Assembly (NCBI GenBank): GCA_015501585.1
Contig: JADNRY010000178.1
Location: forward strand, 1 to 64,000
DNA: 64,000 nucleotides
Direction of reading: 5' to 3'
DNA from: Rhodocollybia butyracea
Lineage: Eukaryota; Basidiomycota; Agaricomycetes; Agaricales; Omphalotaceae
The notes under the pieces were generated by a model that did not search any database, had not been told where the DNA came from, and was given only the letters and a program-made list of their open reading frames with translations. Shown in pieces: positions 34,376 to 46,722 of this stretch. The translations under genes were made by a program, and so were the position numbers. The first letter of the stretch is position 1. Every line of letters starts with the position of its first letter.

Positions 34376-37102
34376 ATGGTCGGAAATGAGCTGAACACAG
34401 TATATTCTTGCAAATGCTTAAATGTACAGCTTAGATCTTCAGTACCGCCCTTGACTCGCGCGCAATCTGACCTTCCACCGGCTTCTGAATGGACCGCGGT
34501 TTTTGTGGGTCGGGACGAGGACATCAAGATCGTACGACCCCTTCCTTTTCATAGAGACTTTTTTTAAATATTTTGCACAGATCTACCCTCATTTGTCCCT
34601 GCGTTCGCGACATCGAGGACCGTATATTCCTGACCCAACCCGATGTGCTCGTTACACATCGCTCACATGCCTTTGTTGCAAGACTCTGGTCTATCGAATT
34701 CATCAGACTGTATTGCTAAATGATGAAGTGAACATCAGAGAAGGACCAGTTATTACTAAGGGCTGGGCTGAGACTGAGCCGCTGCGTAGTTCATCTGGCT
34801 GGTTGGAAGTCTCTACTACTGACGTTCTGGTAAGTTTCCATGCTACTTCATATGTACTCCAGCTAAGTACCGACTGGTTAGGTCGGCGCAGATTCTGTCA
34901 CCGACAAAGGGGTATGCCTGAATTTTCAGAGTTGTTTGGAATAGTTGTTCCGAATTTTTCAACATCTGGACCCACTTCTCCGCCTCTCACGCCAGACCTT
35001 GAATCATCATCGCAAACTCAAGCTCAAACCGTACCAAATATCATCTTCCGCCTATTCCCGCAATATTTCCTGAATCGAAATCTGCTCGTTCGATTTTCGC
35101 ATTTTAGCTGGGATTGCAACCCGTCATTCAAACGCGACCGCTTCGAGGCGGAGGAATACATCGATGAAATAGTAAAAAAGAAGATTACTGAAATCGAAAG
35201 GGTTGAGACCAGTTGAAGCGAAGCGTGCAGATTATGCTGACCACTTATAGCGAGGGTATCAAGAAGGCAGAACAAGAGTGGTATGCACTGCAAGGAGGTT
35301 CCTTACCTAAATCTGGATCTGCGGCGGCGAACGAGAATGTCCCCTCACCGCCAGCTAGTCCATCTAGTCTGACTTTTGCAGGGACACCAGCATCCGTGAT
35401 ACGTGACTTTGTGCCGATGAGAATGACTCCTTCGTCTGTCACAAGTACTACGATAGTCTCTAATTCTTCTCGACATACAGACCTACTTCTGTCTCGCTGA
35501 GTTCTTCGTTACACGCGTCTCTGCACTTTCTGCATCGCTCGCCAACTCATCCTTCCATCATCCAAGACCTCTACCGACGTGTCTGATGTGGCATCCATGA
35601 CATCGAGTCGACTGCGTACTTCTGATACGGACTCACTTCAGTCTGCGTCATCGACAACGCTCACAGCTCCTCAAGAGCTCAATCATGTATACCAGCTCCG
35701 TAGGAATCTTGACGACGATGTAAACACGGCCATGAGTTACAGATTTTTCCAGCTGGAGGCGGAAATGGAGAGGCGGAAGGCTGAAACGAAGAAGGGGAAG
35801 AAACCCGTGTCTCCAGAGAGACGCCAAGAAGCTGACCTGATCCTGTACTGCAGAGGGCTACTTCGTCGTCCACAAGCCCTGTGACACCGAACGGGAAGGG
35901 CAAGGGAAAAGAGGTTGTAGTGCAAGAACTACAGAATTCACCATCCACTTCCAGAGCGAAAGGAAAACGGAAAGTCACATTCGATGTGCAGATCAACTCA
36001 GAGCCCAGATCTGCTCGAAATGACGAGGCTGCTCTTGATGATAGAGGTTTGTCTATAACTGTACCACGTCTTGCCAAGTTCTCACTACGTCTCATCTCTT
36101 AGAGATGGTGTTCGACTTTGAAATGGAAACAAATGAACGGGACGTAACAGCAGCTTCGAATGAAACGATTCTTCCATTGGTTGAATCTGCAACCCAGCAA
36201 CAAGCTTCATCCAGCCGACCTCGACCTGTGAAACGGATTTCTAATGGTGGTAGTACTGTTGTCGGCAGTCTTCCGGCATCGTTTTCAGCATTGCGACCTG
36301 CATCACTGCCATTACCGTCTCCAGTACCTCTGACAATAAAGCCTGCCATCAATTTAACCAGTGCACCAATTCCCGTGCGGAATCGTCTTCCTCTACCCCG
36401 TAACCGACTCCAATCCACCATCACCTGTGAGCGCGCTGGACCGTGAACGCAATGCAAAAATTCTCAATATCCTTGGGGCGAGTCTGCCGAGCCATCGTGC
36501 TGCATGGGCGGGGAAGAATGATATACTATCTACCAGACATTTATTCGTGGGACAGCAGAGGACGAAGACGATGACTACTATGAAACTGATGATACGCAGG
36601 CTTCACTGAGTGAGTTTTTCCTCTCCTATACATGTATTAGACTAATCAAGTCGCAGTGCAACGCGAACTCTCTTTAGCAGGGATCCCTTCCTCTGTACCC
36701 ATAAGCATCCAACGGCGGACCAAACCAAAGGCCCCACCGTTGAGCTTGGCGTCGTATCAACCCGCTGCAGTGCTTGTCGATAACATGCCCAGCTCATCGC
36801 AGAGGGCCAGTGGGCGTTTGTCTTCTGGAACGAAATTGCGTCGCGCGGCGTATACAGAGCGAGATGTCCAGCGTGGAATCGACCCTGGTGTACTAGATTT
36901 TGTAATGGAAGAGCAGCCTGAAGATGAGGATGAGGATGAACTCGGTGAGGAGAGGTTTGCCGAGAACGGAACGAATGGAAGAGGGGGTGCTGTCAATGGA
37001 GTTGAAGCCAATGGGGTAAATCGGGGAAGAGATAGAGCACACAAGATTCTGGAATCGCAGGCAAAGATGGGGTTCCGGATGATGGGATGTGGCGAAGTTT
37101 GA
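34376..37102 (+). CDS. protein of unknown function with paired Cys motifs
   Basis: I do not recognise it. The first exon contains CKC (SCKCLNVQLRSS). Splicing at 34530 to 34582 gives YTSLTCLCCKTLVYRI, so CxC and CxxC pairs about 85 residues apart may bind a metal. Later parts are low-complexity and Ser/Pro-rich, with a charged helix (RFEAEEYIDEIVKKKITEIE) near 35170, EGIKKAEQEWYALQGG near 35270, and an acidic stretch (EEQPEDEDEDELGEE) near 36920. Frames change several times, including at a GGGG (34910), in keeping with one-base indels. The whole span reads in one direction with intron-like gaps, so I treat it as a single gene. Start and end are the outermost plausible codons. Confidence 0.5.
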
Positions 37103-37377
37103 TTTAGCAAGAAGTTGTTGGTCGAATACCTCACCATAAATCTAAAGCACCATCTTTCTGTATTGTACTTAATCCATAAATAGACCCCGTACTTGTCTAG
37201 CGCTCAAACCTCGTGCATGTCCCACAACTTCTCTACGTAGTACTACAACCACTGCGCAGTGTTCTGGCGTTCTTGCCTCGGATATAGGACGACAGTTGCC
37301 TTCTGAACCTTAATCAGTTTGGCACTCTACCAGGCTTCGCTTCGTTCTTTGCTGACCAGCGGACGACTTGCGCAGCA

Positions 37378-39308
37378 ATGGAACCCACTTACAACGGCTT
37401 TAAACAGGATTCTGGAGCTGGAAATAAAACCCCACCTCCGGCCTATACGCCAAACTTTACTGGCCCTTCGTCATTACCGAGTGGCGGCCAGGCTCAACCA
37501 GGAGCTGGGTTTGACCCACATAACCCATACAGCCCTTACAACAGTGTCAATTACAATCCATGGGCAGCTGTACCTACTGCTACACATCCTAATCCTGCCT
37601 TAAATTCTGGCCCGACGCCAACTTCTGCGCTGCAAATTCCTTACGCTTACTATGATCCTCGGTCAGCGCATTCGCTTGCAGAGGCAGATTCCAGGGCCAA
37701 AGCCCAGATTTTGGAATACACTGATTTTTGTTCTATCGATATGGGTGTTGTGTGGATTTATTGTTAGGGTTGGAACTGGATTACCATGATTGGCTGAAAG
37801 ATGCCAGTGAAGGATGGGACAGATTTTGGAGTGGTCTTGGCAGGTTTTGAACCTAATTGTTTTTTCCTTCACTGTGAGTCAAGCTTGAGTTATTGCTTAA
37901 TCTGACCTGACATTGATTCAGATATCACAGCTCTCAATTTTACATCACGAACGTCCCCTCGATGGGATTAATACTATGATTGGTTTCCTCCGCTTTCGCC
38001 ATGCACTCTTTGTATCTCATACGTTGCCACTCTCATTTGTATCTATCGCACGACTACTGAAATTACATTTATATTATGAAGTTATTATAGTGTGGTGTGA
38101 GTGCGATTAAGGTTAGCACTTCCCTCTCTGTGCCTCAATCCATAATTTATCGGAAACCTTGTCTTTAGAATTCAAATTCTTCATACCTTGTCTCCGATCG
38201 TCTCAGTTCTCCTATTGCGCTTCTACTATGCTTGATTATGTTGTTCCCCTTCCCATTCTCTCTTCGATTCCGACTTTCTTCAATTCGAATGTACCGAAGA
38301 TTCCATTTACGTCGGGAACCCCTTCGCCGCGATCTAACCCTTTGCATGTTCCTTCTTTTGGTCTCCCTCCTCATACAGTTTTACGCTTCCTTCAAAGGGG
38401 TCTCCCATGACTTTGTACGAGCCCCATTATTGCAATTGGGTGATAGAGAAGACGTGACACGGTTAACCAGCCCCTGGAGCCAGACCTGAACTTGAACTGC
38501 GCGGTATATAGGCAGGAAGTGTATCAGGGACGGGTTTTAGTTCACAGGGATTGGGCAATGGCTGATACATTAGTGAGCTCAAGTTCATCCGCCGGAGCAC
38601 TGAAGCTGCCCGCAATTGCGTCCATATCTCCCCTATCCGGCGTACTGGCCATCGAGGAAGCCCGATCGCGATTCTACTTTACTCAAGGTTGTTTTCGTTC
38701 GTTCTTACGCTGTGTGGCAGAACAAATGCTCTTTTGGGCTATTGTTGTCTTTTTACCGGATGCCAGGAGCCTACGGAAACTAGATATACCGAGTATTCAG
38801 GCAATGACGCTAGGTTGTGCTATGGGAAGGAGTATTTGGTCTTTTATGCGTTATGGAGGTGGGTAATGGTTTCCGATGTCTATTGGTGAACCTTTTTACG
38901 AATGTACTAGTGCTATCGGTGCGTTCTCCGTGCCCCACGAGTTCTCCACCTCTCGGATCTTCGTTTGCATTCGGATTCTTCATTGCCATCCTGTTTGTCA
39001 CTGCATTTACCATCTACGCATTGCTTATTCCTCAATGGGTGCGAGATGAAGAAGCTATGGACGACGGCGGAGTATTTTCGGTGTATCTACGAATGAAGGA
39101 CTGGTTTCAGAATGATGATTTGGAGGCGGGTATATCTGGTGGGAGTGGAGATCGTTCTTTTACTGAACTGAGGTATGTTAATGAAGGAAAGTTATTCAGA
39201 GGAAGAGGGAGGTCGAGGGAGATTAAGAATCTGGATTTGAATTTGGAGATTGTTGCCGTTGATGGGGCGCAGATGAGGAGAAGGTTATACTACCTATTAG
39301 GACGATGA
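37378..39308 (+). CDS. predicted membrane protein of unkn own family
   Basis: The N-terminus is Pro/Gly/Tyr-rich and disordered (MEPTYNGFKQDSGAGNKT, residues 1-105). A one-base slip in CCC near 37705 leads to a helix (FWNTLIFVLSIWVLCGFIV) that looks transmembrane. A second hydrophobic helix occurs near 38350 (LCMFLLLVSLLIQFYASF) and a third near 38960 (FGFFIAILFVTAFTIYALL). The tail is charged and cytosolic-looking. I cannot name the family. A gene of about 450-500 residues with several introns is likely; the exons between 37770 and 38500 are uncertain. Confidence 0.45.
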
Positions 39309-40472
39309 AGGGAAACTCGTGAAATCGGTCTTTGGATAGAGACTTTTGGAAAATGATGGTTGTAAATGTGCATAACTAGATGCCCTGAACTGTACAATGA
39401 ATCGATCGAGCCGCCCGGAGCTAATACTACGCCGTAGAACGCTAACAGGTAAAGTTCTCTTATTAGGGCAGTACCAATTCTACGCGTTCATATGAATTTC
39501 AATGGCTACAGATGCGAAGCAAACGAGGAAATTTAATCTACAATTTACAACACTTTGTTGTATAGTATAATCCTCGCGTGTAGATCGCGTGTAGAGAGTT
39601 GGAGTCCGCTTGGCAGGCATGGAAAGGCCGGGCCTTTACGGCTAACCTCGATGGGCGATGGCGTGCGCGCACATTGTGTTTTTTTCTTTCTCTCTCTCTG
39701 ACGACTGTTCAGTGGTACAGATATTTTCTCAGCTTTGCAGCGTATACTTGTATTTGCACACTCAGTCAAGACAATGAAGAACAACAATACAAGGCTGATC
39801 AGATGAACTAGAAAAAAGGAGATGGCGATTGTAATGGAAAGAAGAGAGGGTGGCTAAAAGCAAAAGGTGGATTGTTTGGCCGAACTTGGGTTGAACAAAG
39901 CAAGATATTTCTCGCCATTGTTCACGCCATTGTCCATCTAGCTCAACACGGCGAACAATGGAGGGAAGGCGGGATGTCACGGGACTAAGGTCCGTGCGCC
40001 CATGGGATTTTTGATTGTGATTGTTGGGGTCTTCGTCACTTCTTCCCGAATCCCACGTCCACCCGATCGCATATCCCCTGTTCCCGCCAAATTCCTGATT
40101 TTATCCGCGTTCATTTTATTTCTCCATGCAAGTTCTCAACTTCTTGCTTTCTCTATTCTTACTTTTTCTCTCTTTTCCCTTTAGAACCGGTCTAAGGATC
40201 TGTTTTGGCCACCATTGCACGCGTCGAACGCGCATATTGCGCATACAGTACACTCTTTCCTCCCGTAAACAACATTCAGACATCCTGGATTCATCACTTG
40301 CTCCTCATCTTCGTCAGCGGCAGGCCGACGAAGACTTTATCAACAAGTCGCTGCTTGAACAACTCGACGCTGAACCCATAATTTCCTCTTCCGACTCTTC
40401 CAACTCTGACCATCTGCTTTCATCCTGTTCCAACCCCAATTCTTCGCCAGATAGCTCTCCTTGCTGCCAATT
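39309..40472. other. intergenic with 5' region of the Whi3-like gene
   Basis: No gene seen. 40060-40470 is pyrimidine-rich and probably carries the promoter and leader of the next gene. Confidence 0.4.
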
Positions 40473-43400
40473 ATGCCTCAGCAGCAGCCTCAGCGACCAG
40501 ATTCGCCGTCGGACCAGTTTGGCATGTATACCGAGTTTGACCGGACAAAAGGTCTGCGCTCAATGGCTACCATCGTTCCTCTTTTACTGCTATTCCCAAT
40601 GCTACTCGACCTTCAAAGCATCTTGCGACACCCTCTTCGACCATGCCTTCGACAAACCCAACAATCTACCGTGACTCTGCTTTCCAGCAGGACGCATACG
40701 GCCATCATCTGCAATCTTCTTTTGCTCCCTCGTTTGGCGTTGTTGAGCAGTTTGCAAACTACAAGCGCACCCTCACTCTGTCATGTCGCAGACTCCCTAC
40801 GGACCTCACTTGACTAACAGCGCAAATCCTGGACATGGTAACGTAGCCAATGGCACAGGAAATGGTATGCAGGAAGACATTTCTACAATTTTTGTAGTTG
40901 GTTTCCCGGATGATATGCAGGTACGTCTTGCCCTTCTTTCTCCCACTCACTACTAATAACTTTCAGGAACGGGAATTCCAAACATGTTTACATTTTCTGC
41001 GGGATTTGAAGCAGCCACACTCAAATCCCGAATAGAAATACACTGCGTACGGAATTCCTCCAACTGCGCCTCCTCCTGGTATCCAAAGCCTCAGCTCTGC
41101 CGTTCGCGCACAGGATCCGTTTTCTCTCGTCGCTATGAACCAAGGCGCTGTCGACGGCAGTAGAGATGGTAGCTGGCCGACGGCCCCGATGGATGACTCG
41201 TATTATCAAACAATGGGTACTCTCGGGGTCTCGGGGTCTGGGTGTCGGGGGTCCTTCAAATTTAACCCTTGGCCCTACTCCTAACCCTAACAATTCAGGC
41301 ACTATCAACGGCCCGGTAACCAACACCGGCCCAGTACCGCCCCGAAAACAGATCATCGTTTTGCCAAGTTCAGAACGAGAGAAGAAGCATTGGAAGCTAG
41401 AGACGTTCTCCAAGGCCGACGAGTTGATATCGAAAAAGGGCGCGTGCTTAAAGCTGAGATGGCCAAAAAGAATCTGCACACGAAGCGAGAGTCACTGCCA
41501 ACGGAAGTGCTGCACTAACATTGGTCCTTTGAATGGAGGTGGCATTCCGCTTGGCAGTAATGGCTCTGTGCCGCTTGCTTCTGGTGCATAGGTTTACTGG
41601 AAATCTCCTCTTTCTCAGCACGAGGTCTTCCTTCCAGACCCCCACATCCACAGATCTTCCTGATCTCGGGTTCGTGGTATGAGTGCCCCGAGAGAGAGTT
41701 GGTACGCTCGGTGCTATGGATTCTCCTCAAACGCTCCGCACGGTCCTTCCGCTGGACCTCCCGGTTCGCTGTCGAAGTTGTGGATGAGACGTTCGTGACG
41801 AGATCGTAAAGTTTATGAGCCATGGGATTAGGTCTTTCTTCCGAGATGAGTCGTCGGTCCTAATCAGTGCCAAAGAAGGCGGTCGACGACGATCCGAAGC
41901 AAAGCCAGAGGACCGCAACGAGAAACAGCCGCTACGCCTCCGATCTGGTTCAGCTTTCGAAGCCTTTCCATTCCGTACCGGTGTCTGCTTCGTTGTCTCA
42001 GGGCGGTTTGGTCTCACCGCCTCTTCCCAAAGCAAAACTCTTACCTCTCATCTTCCTTGACCCACGAGGATGCCTCTACTGTACCCGGTCCTTGGATCAC
42101 TTCACCCATCCTTCGACCAAGTCCCAGCCACCTCCTTCTTCCAAGCCTCGCGTTCATCCAACGGTCATTCGAGTCTTCGCGCTCGTCCAGTATGCAGCTG
42201 GCTCCACGCACTCAAGACGATCGCGAGGGAGGAAGACGATGATGTTTATACGAATCCCGAATTGGAGCTTGAAGACCCGAATGCCACTGCGAGGGGAGAT
42301 TGACGTGGCGCAGATTGCGAGAGCTGTTGGAAGTTTGGCTGTTTCGAATAATACACATGTCAACGGCAACGCCAACTCTGTAGTTGGCTCGAGCAATGGG
42401 GTATCAACTCTCAAGGAAACACGTCTCTCAGCTGCCTTCGCCGTCCAGTGGGAGTAGTGCGAAGCGTTTCAGGCCTTTCCGCGAGTGGGGTATCAGGTTC
42501 CGCTGTTGTCTCAAACTCGTCGTCTTCCTCTAGTCTTCGCACGCAGCGGCTGTCCAGTCTGGTGCACCACTGAATTTTCCCTCCCAGAACCCTACCTCGA
42601 ATCCCAATCTCTCTCACCTGCTTTCGTCCACTGTTCCTGGTCTGGTTTCAGGTGTAGATCAAAATCCGCCTATCAACACTTTGTATTGGGTAATCTGCCC
42701 ATCTCCCCCCGCCATTAGGATATCCGCCAGATATTCTAGAGGAGAGTTTGCGAGAGTTGTTCCGAACGCGACCTGGATATAGGAGATTGTCTTTCAAGCA
42801 GAAGAGCACTGGTCCGATGTGCTTTGTGGAGTAAATATGTTCTTCTGTTAATATGTTGCTTGGCTAATATTTTCTAGTTTGATGATGTGAACGCGGCGAC
42901 GAAGACTATAAACGAACTTTACGGAAACACTCTGAATGGCCTTGTCAAAGGCGGTGGTATCCGTCTTCGTACAGCAAGAATCCACTCGGAGTTCGCACCC
43001 CAACGAGTGCAAATGGTCCTGGTCCCAGTCTGCAACAGCAGCACCTTCAACAGACTGGACGTGATGGGATAGGGATCGAAGCGGTTACGGTGGGGTTCAA
43101 GCTCTCTCGCCGACACCGCGTCATCACTCTTCCAACCACCGAGCTACTACACACGAGTACATGATCTCTCCTCCACCGCCTCGCTTCGCTGGTGCCTCTG
43201 CCGGAGCTAACACAATGCCGAATGTGCCCTTTGGTACTTTTTCGTCGCCTTCGTTTGGTGGAGCTGGATCGCACATGCCCACAGGCGCTAGTTCGTCGAA
43301 CTATATGTTTGGTACAACTAATACATTCCAAGGAGGTCCCGGTCCTGTAGGTTATCGCTTGACTCGTCGGATGCCTTTGGTGATGGACAAGGGCTAGGCT

Positions 43401-43509
43401 CGCCTTTCTCCCCTTTCGACGGCCATGTGGACCATCCTCAGATGCCACACCTGTCGCCGATGCTCATGCAGCACCAAGGCCCGAATCCGAACCAAACCAA
43501 AATTTCTAG
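40473..43509 (+). CDS. Whi3-like RNA-binding protein with two RRM domains, many frame breaks
   Basis: Opens MPQQQPQRPDSPSDQFGMYT and has an RRM near 40890-41050 (TIFVVGFPDDMQEREFQNMF), a linker with KQIIVLP and RREALEARDVL-type RNP remnants near 41340-41420, and a second RRM at about 42680-43000 with an RNP-2-like strand and GYRRLSFKQKSTGPMCFVE (RNP-1). DDVNAATKTINELYGNTLNG and a Ser/Gly-rich tail follow. Whi3-type proteins bind mRNAs, control the cell cycle through CLN transcripts, and form condensates. More than eight one-base slips break the frame. Whether it is a pseudogene or poorly sequenced is open. A partial copy lies at 8715-9970; there the LYVGN codons are correct while here they read TATTGGG. 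Confidence 0.75.
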
Positions 43510-44540
43510 ATGAACGTTGCTCCTAAACATTGAACGTATACCCTGCATTTATAGAAGTGGATCCATTACAAAACTCATTGGACCCTGGCCGTTCACCGTT
43601 TGCGATACCTCCTCCTCCGCCGTTGCTCATTCTCATCACTATCTCCAGCCTCAAAACATGCATCTATATCTTATTCTGCTCGGGTATTTGCTTCCAATCT
43701 GTGTCCCTTCGTCATTTTTGCATCTCATCTCTCGAGTTTACACTTTCATATATTTCTTTTTGCAAATTACCTGTATTCACCAGCCCCCGTGCTCCTTTCG
43801 CATGTCTGCACCATCGCATCTCAACCCACTGTTTCTATAAATTTTGTGGCATCACCCATTTGGTTTTCGTTCACTGACACCATATCTATCTGTTGTCTTT
43901 CAATCCCTTCTCGGACTGTCTGCTTCACTTTGTCCTGTTTGTTTATTTCATGCCTGCATTCATCTCCCGTCTGCTGTTGCTGCTGCTCTCCTACCCAGAA
44001 ATTCGTACAAGTATAACAGTTCTTTTCTTATATATCTATTGCTCGCCGTATATCAACAACTTCCATTGATACGATACATGATTCAGAATAGTCTTTTTTT
44101 TTGCTTCAGCCTAGTGTACTGTGAATCTACTTTGATAATTCGTTCTTTTTTTGAAACCCTTTTGCGATATCCATCCTGCTTTTTGTCCACATAGCCATCC
44201 GTCCCTCCATGCCACATGCCACACTTTCCTTGCATTTCCTCGACAGCTCAAAGAAAGCTTTGTACCCACTATTCCATCCTATCCATATCTGCTTGCCGCC
44301 ACTGCCATCTTCAGCTGTTTACAGATTCACGGTTCTTTCTTCATCTCCATCTATGGTTTCGGATACAACTTTATATATAATCTACTATGCATTATTCCAG
44401 CTCTTTTCGGTTTCTTTGTCTTTCTTTGCCAGACCTGCATCTTGTTTGCTCGCTCCCATTTAACTTACCTCGAGGAGCAGAGGTACTACGAAGTGTACTA
44501 TAGTTCTATACCTACTCTCGATGAATGCATTATTGCTAGC
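43510..44540. other. T-rich 3' region of the Whi3-like gene
   Basis: Homology to the duplicate at 8715-9970 extends to about 43890, so this contains the 3' UTR. Open frames here are T/C-rich and not credible proteins. Confidence 0.5.
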
Positions 44541-45766
44541 TGAAGCTACGTACACTCGTTTCGCTAGCATAAGTGTAAGATAAGGCAAGCTACGGCCAGC
44601 AAAGAAAGCGGAGTCACTCGTTTATTCCGGTCCGCACTGCGTGGAATAAGCGCCGGTGACGCGTGCACTCGAGAAATTTATCTTCTCTCGTGCTGCACTC
44701 ATGCTGTAACCGCTACGGTCTTCATTCCTTCCCTCAGACTTTTGAAGTCTTCTCTCATATCTTATGGTTTTTAAGGCCATCTTTTCATTCTCTTTAGCCT
44801 TAAAGATATAACATCTTTCAATGGAAATCAGTGCAGCAACTCCTTCATCAATCAGGCTTGAGATAGGCAGTGGTCATCTGTGAGATCTATGAATACTCAA
44901 TGCCCGTTCTTCCTCCTTCAGCCTAGTTTCTTTACCTATCTACACTTGTCAGTCTGAATTCTGGGTGGCCTTTGCTGGAGACCTCTCATTGGCTGGGTTA
45001 GCTAACCTGGGTTAGTGGTAATACAGTCAATCACCTCTCGCTCTGTCCAGTTCTCCTGGGCCATCTGGGCTTCTTACTGCTTGTTAGCTTCCCTTTCTGC
45101 CTTTTGGACTAGCTGTCCAGTTGGCATTTCCTATTGATCACTGTTGGTTGCATACCCTTCAGTCACCTAATTTATCCTACTACCTATCTTCAGTCCAGTA
45201 CACTTTCCTTTCTTTGTACCTGGACCCTCCTCTTGTGTCAACTGGATTTACCACATCCAGTTGGCACTGATACTGATGAACTCCTTCATTAGGATTTCAT
45301 CTTGTTCTTCTTATAAGAGTTTCATCCTTGAAGGAAGGCTTGGTAGCTTCAATTTTCACTCATCATCTCAGATTACTCGCTAAAATTTTGCTACTAACTG
45401 ATCACATTCCGCAAGCCTCCTTTGGTGGTGTTTTCGGTCGCCTTCAGATTCGTCCCTCAAGCGAGCGTTTGCTCTTGGGAGCCTTGCTCCTTTTGGTGTG
45501 CTCGGTCTTATCTTCATGCTTCCTTACACTGATGTAGGCCGGCCGGTTCACCTTGTGTACTGGAATTGGCCGACACTGTTCCAGGCCTTCTGGACTCTGT
45601 GCGCGCCAATTCCATTCACAAACACCCTTCCTTTCCTTCCCTTGCTTTTCTCTTACAAGCTCAGAGCCTATGCGTATGTTTACAACTGTCTGGTTCGCCA
45701 GCTTAGATATTTTATCATATCTTCTAGGCACCCGCGCCGTATGCTAGTACTTGCTTATTGCTAGCT
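44541..45766. repeat. tandem 1.2 kb repeat, unit A
   Basis: Starts TGAAGCTACGTACACTCG, preceded by TTATTGCTAGC, and ends ...TAGTACTTGCTTATTGCTAGC, where unit B begins identically. It includes a palindrome around TTATTCCGGTCCGCAC (about 44619-44650). No coding frame is credible. It could be a solo LTR or the ends of a deleted element; neither can be proven here. Confidence 0.75.
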
Positions 45767-46305
45767 GAAGCTACGTACACTCGTTTACGGCTAGCATAAG
45801 TGTAGATAAGGCAAGCTACGGCCAGCAGAAGAAGCGATCACTCATTTATTCCGGTCCGCACGGTGCGGTGGAATAAGCGCGTGACCGTGCACTCGAGAGA
45901 ATTTATCTTCTCTCGTTGCTGCACTCATGCTGTAGACCGCTACGTCTTCATTCCTTCCCTCAGACTTTTGAAGTCTTCTCTCATATCTTATGGTTTTTAA
46001 GGCCCCACCCTCCATTCCCTTTCTTTGTTATTCCTTACGCTTGGTGTGCTCGGTCTTATCTTCATGCTCCTTACAGCTGATGTAGGCCGGCCCGGTTCAC
46101 CTTGTTGTACTGGAATTGGCCGACACTGTTCCAGGCCTTCTGGACTCTGTGCGCGCCAATTCCATTCACAAACACCCTTCCTTTTTCCCTTGCTTTTCTT
46201 CTTACAAGCTCAACCTATGCGTATGTTACAACTGCGTCTGGTTCGCCAGCTTAGATATTTTATCTATATCTTCTAGCACCCGCGCCGTATGCTAGTACTT
46301 GCCTT
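45767..46305. repeat. tandem repeat, unit B with internal deletion
   Basis: Same start and end as unit A, but about 690 bp corresponding to 44800-45470 is missing. Flanking identity is high (CCAGGCCTTCTGGACTCTG and neighbours are shared), so the duplication is fairly recent. Confidence 0.75.
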
Positions 46306-46722
46306 ATACAGTTGATTTCGACTGAAACTAGTCCAGGAATATATCTCACTTCAGTCTGTTGTATATTATCTTATCGGCGTCCCGTTTCCGTCCCGGTCTT
46401 ATCTTCGGTTCCCCGATTTGGTTTAGTTCTTCGAAGCTTCGCGTCTTTTCCTTATTTATCCTTTGACTTCATCCGAGCCAAAAGATTCTTTATCCTTCGA
46501 TTCTCGCTGAGAAATAGTTTGATATTGCATCATCTATTTACCTGGTGAATATTCTATGTACAAACTTCGCTAGTATAAGTAGAATAGAATTCCGACGAAT
46601 CAGATCAGAATTCTCTCTGCTATCTGACAGCTAGACCGATATCAGCCCGACTTGGATAAGCAGATACTTCACTTTGCAAAGTGAAGGGTCTTTGCAAAAC
46701 TTACTCGAAACCTTACATTCAT

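Noticed and set aside
41276..41292. CCTAACCCTAAC resembling a telomere repeat
   Set aside because: Only two units, inside the Whi3-like coding region.
44151..44543. 130-codon hydrophobic frame
   Set aside because: T/C-rich 3' region translating to Phe/Leu/Ser by composition alone.
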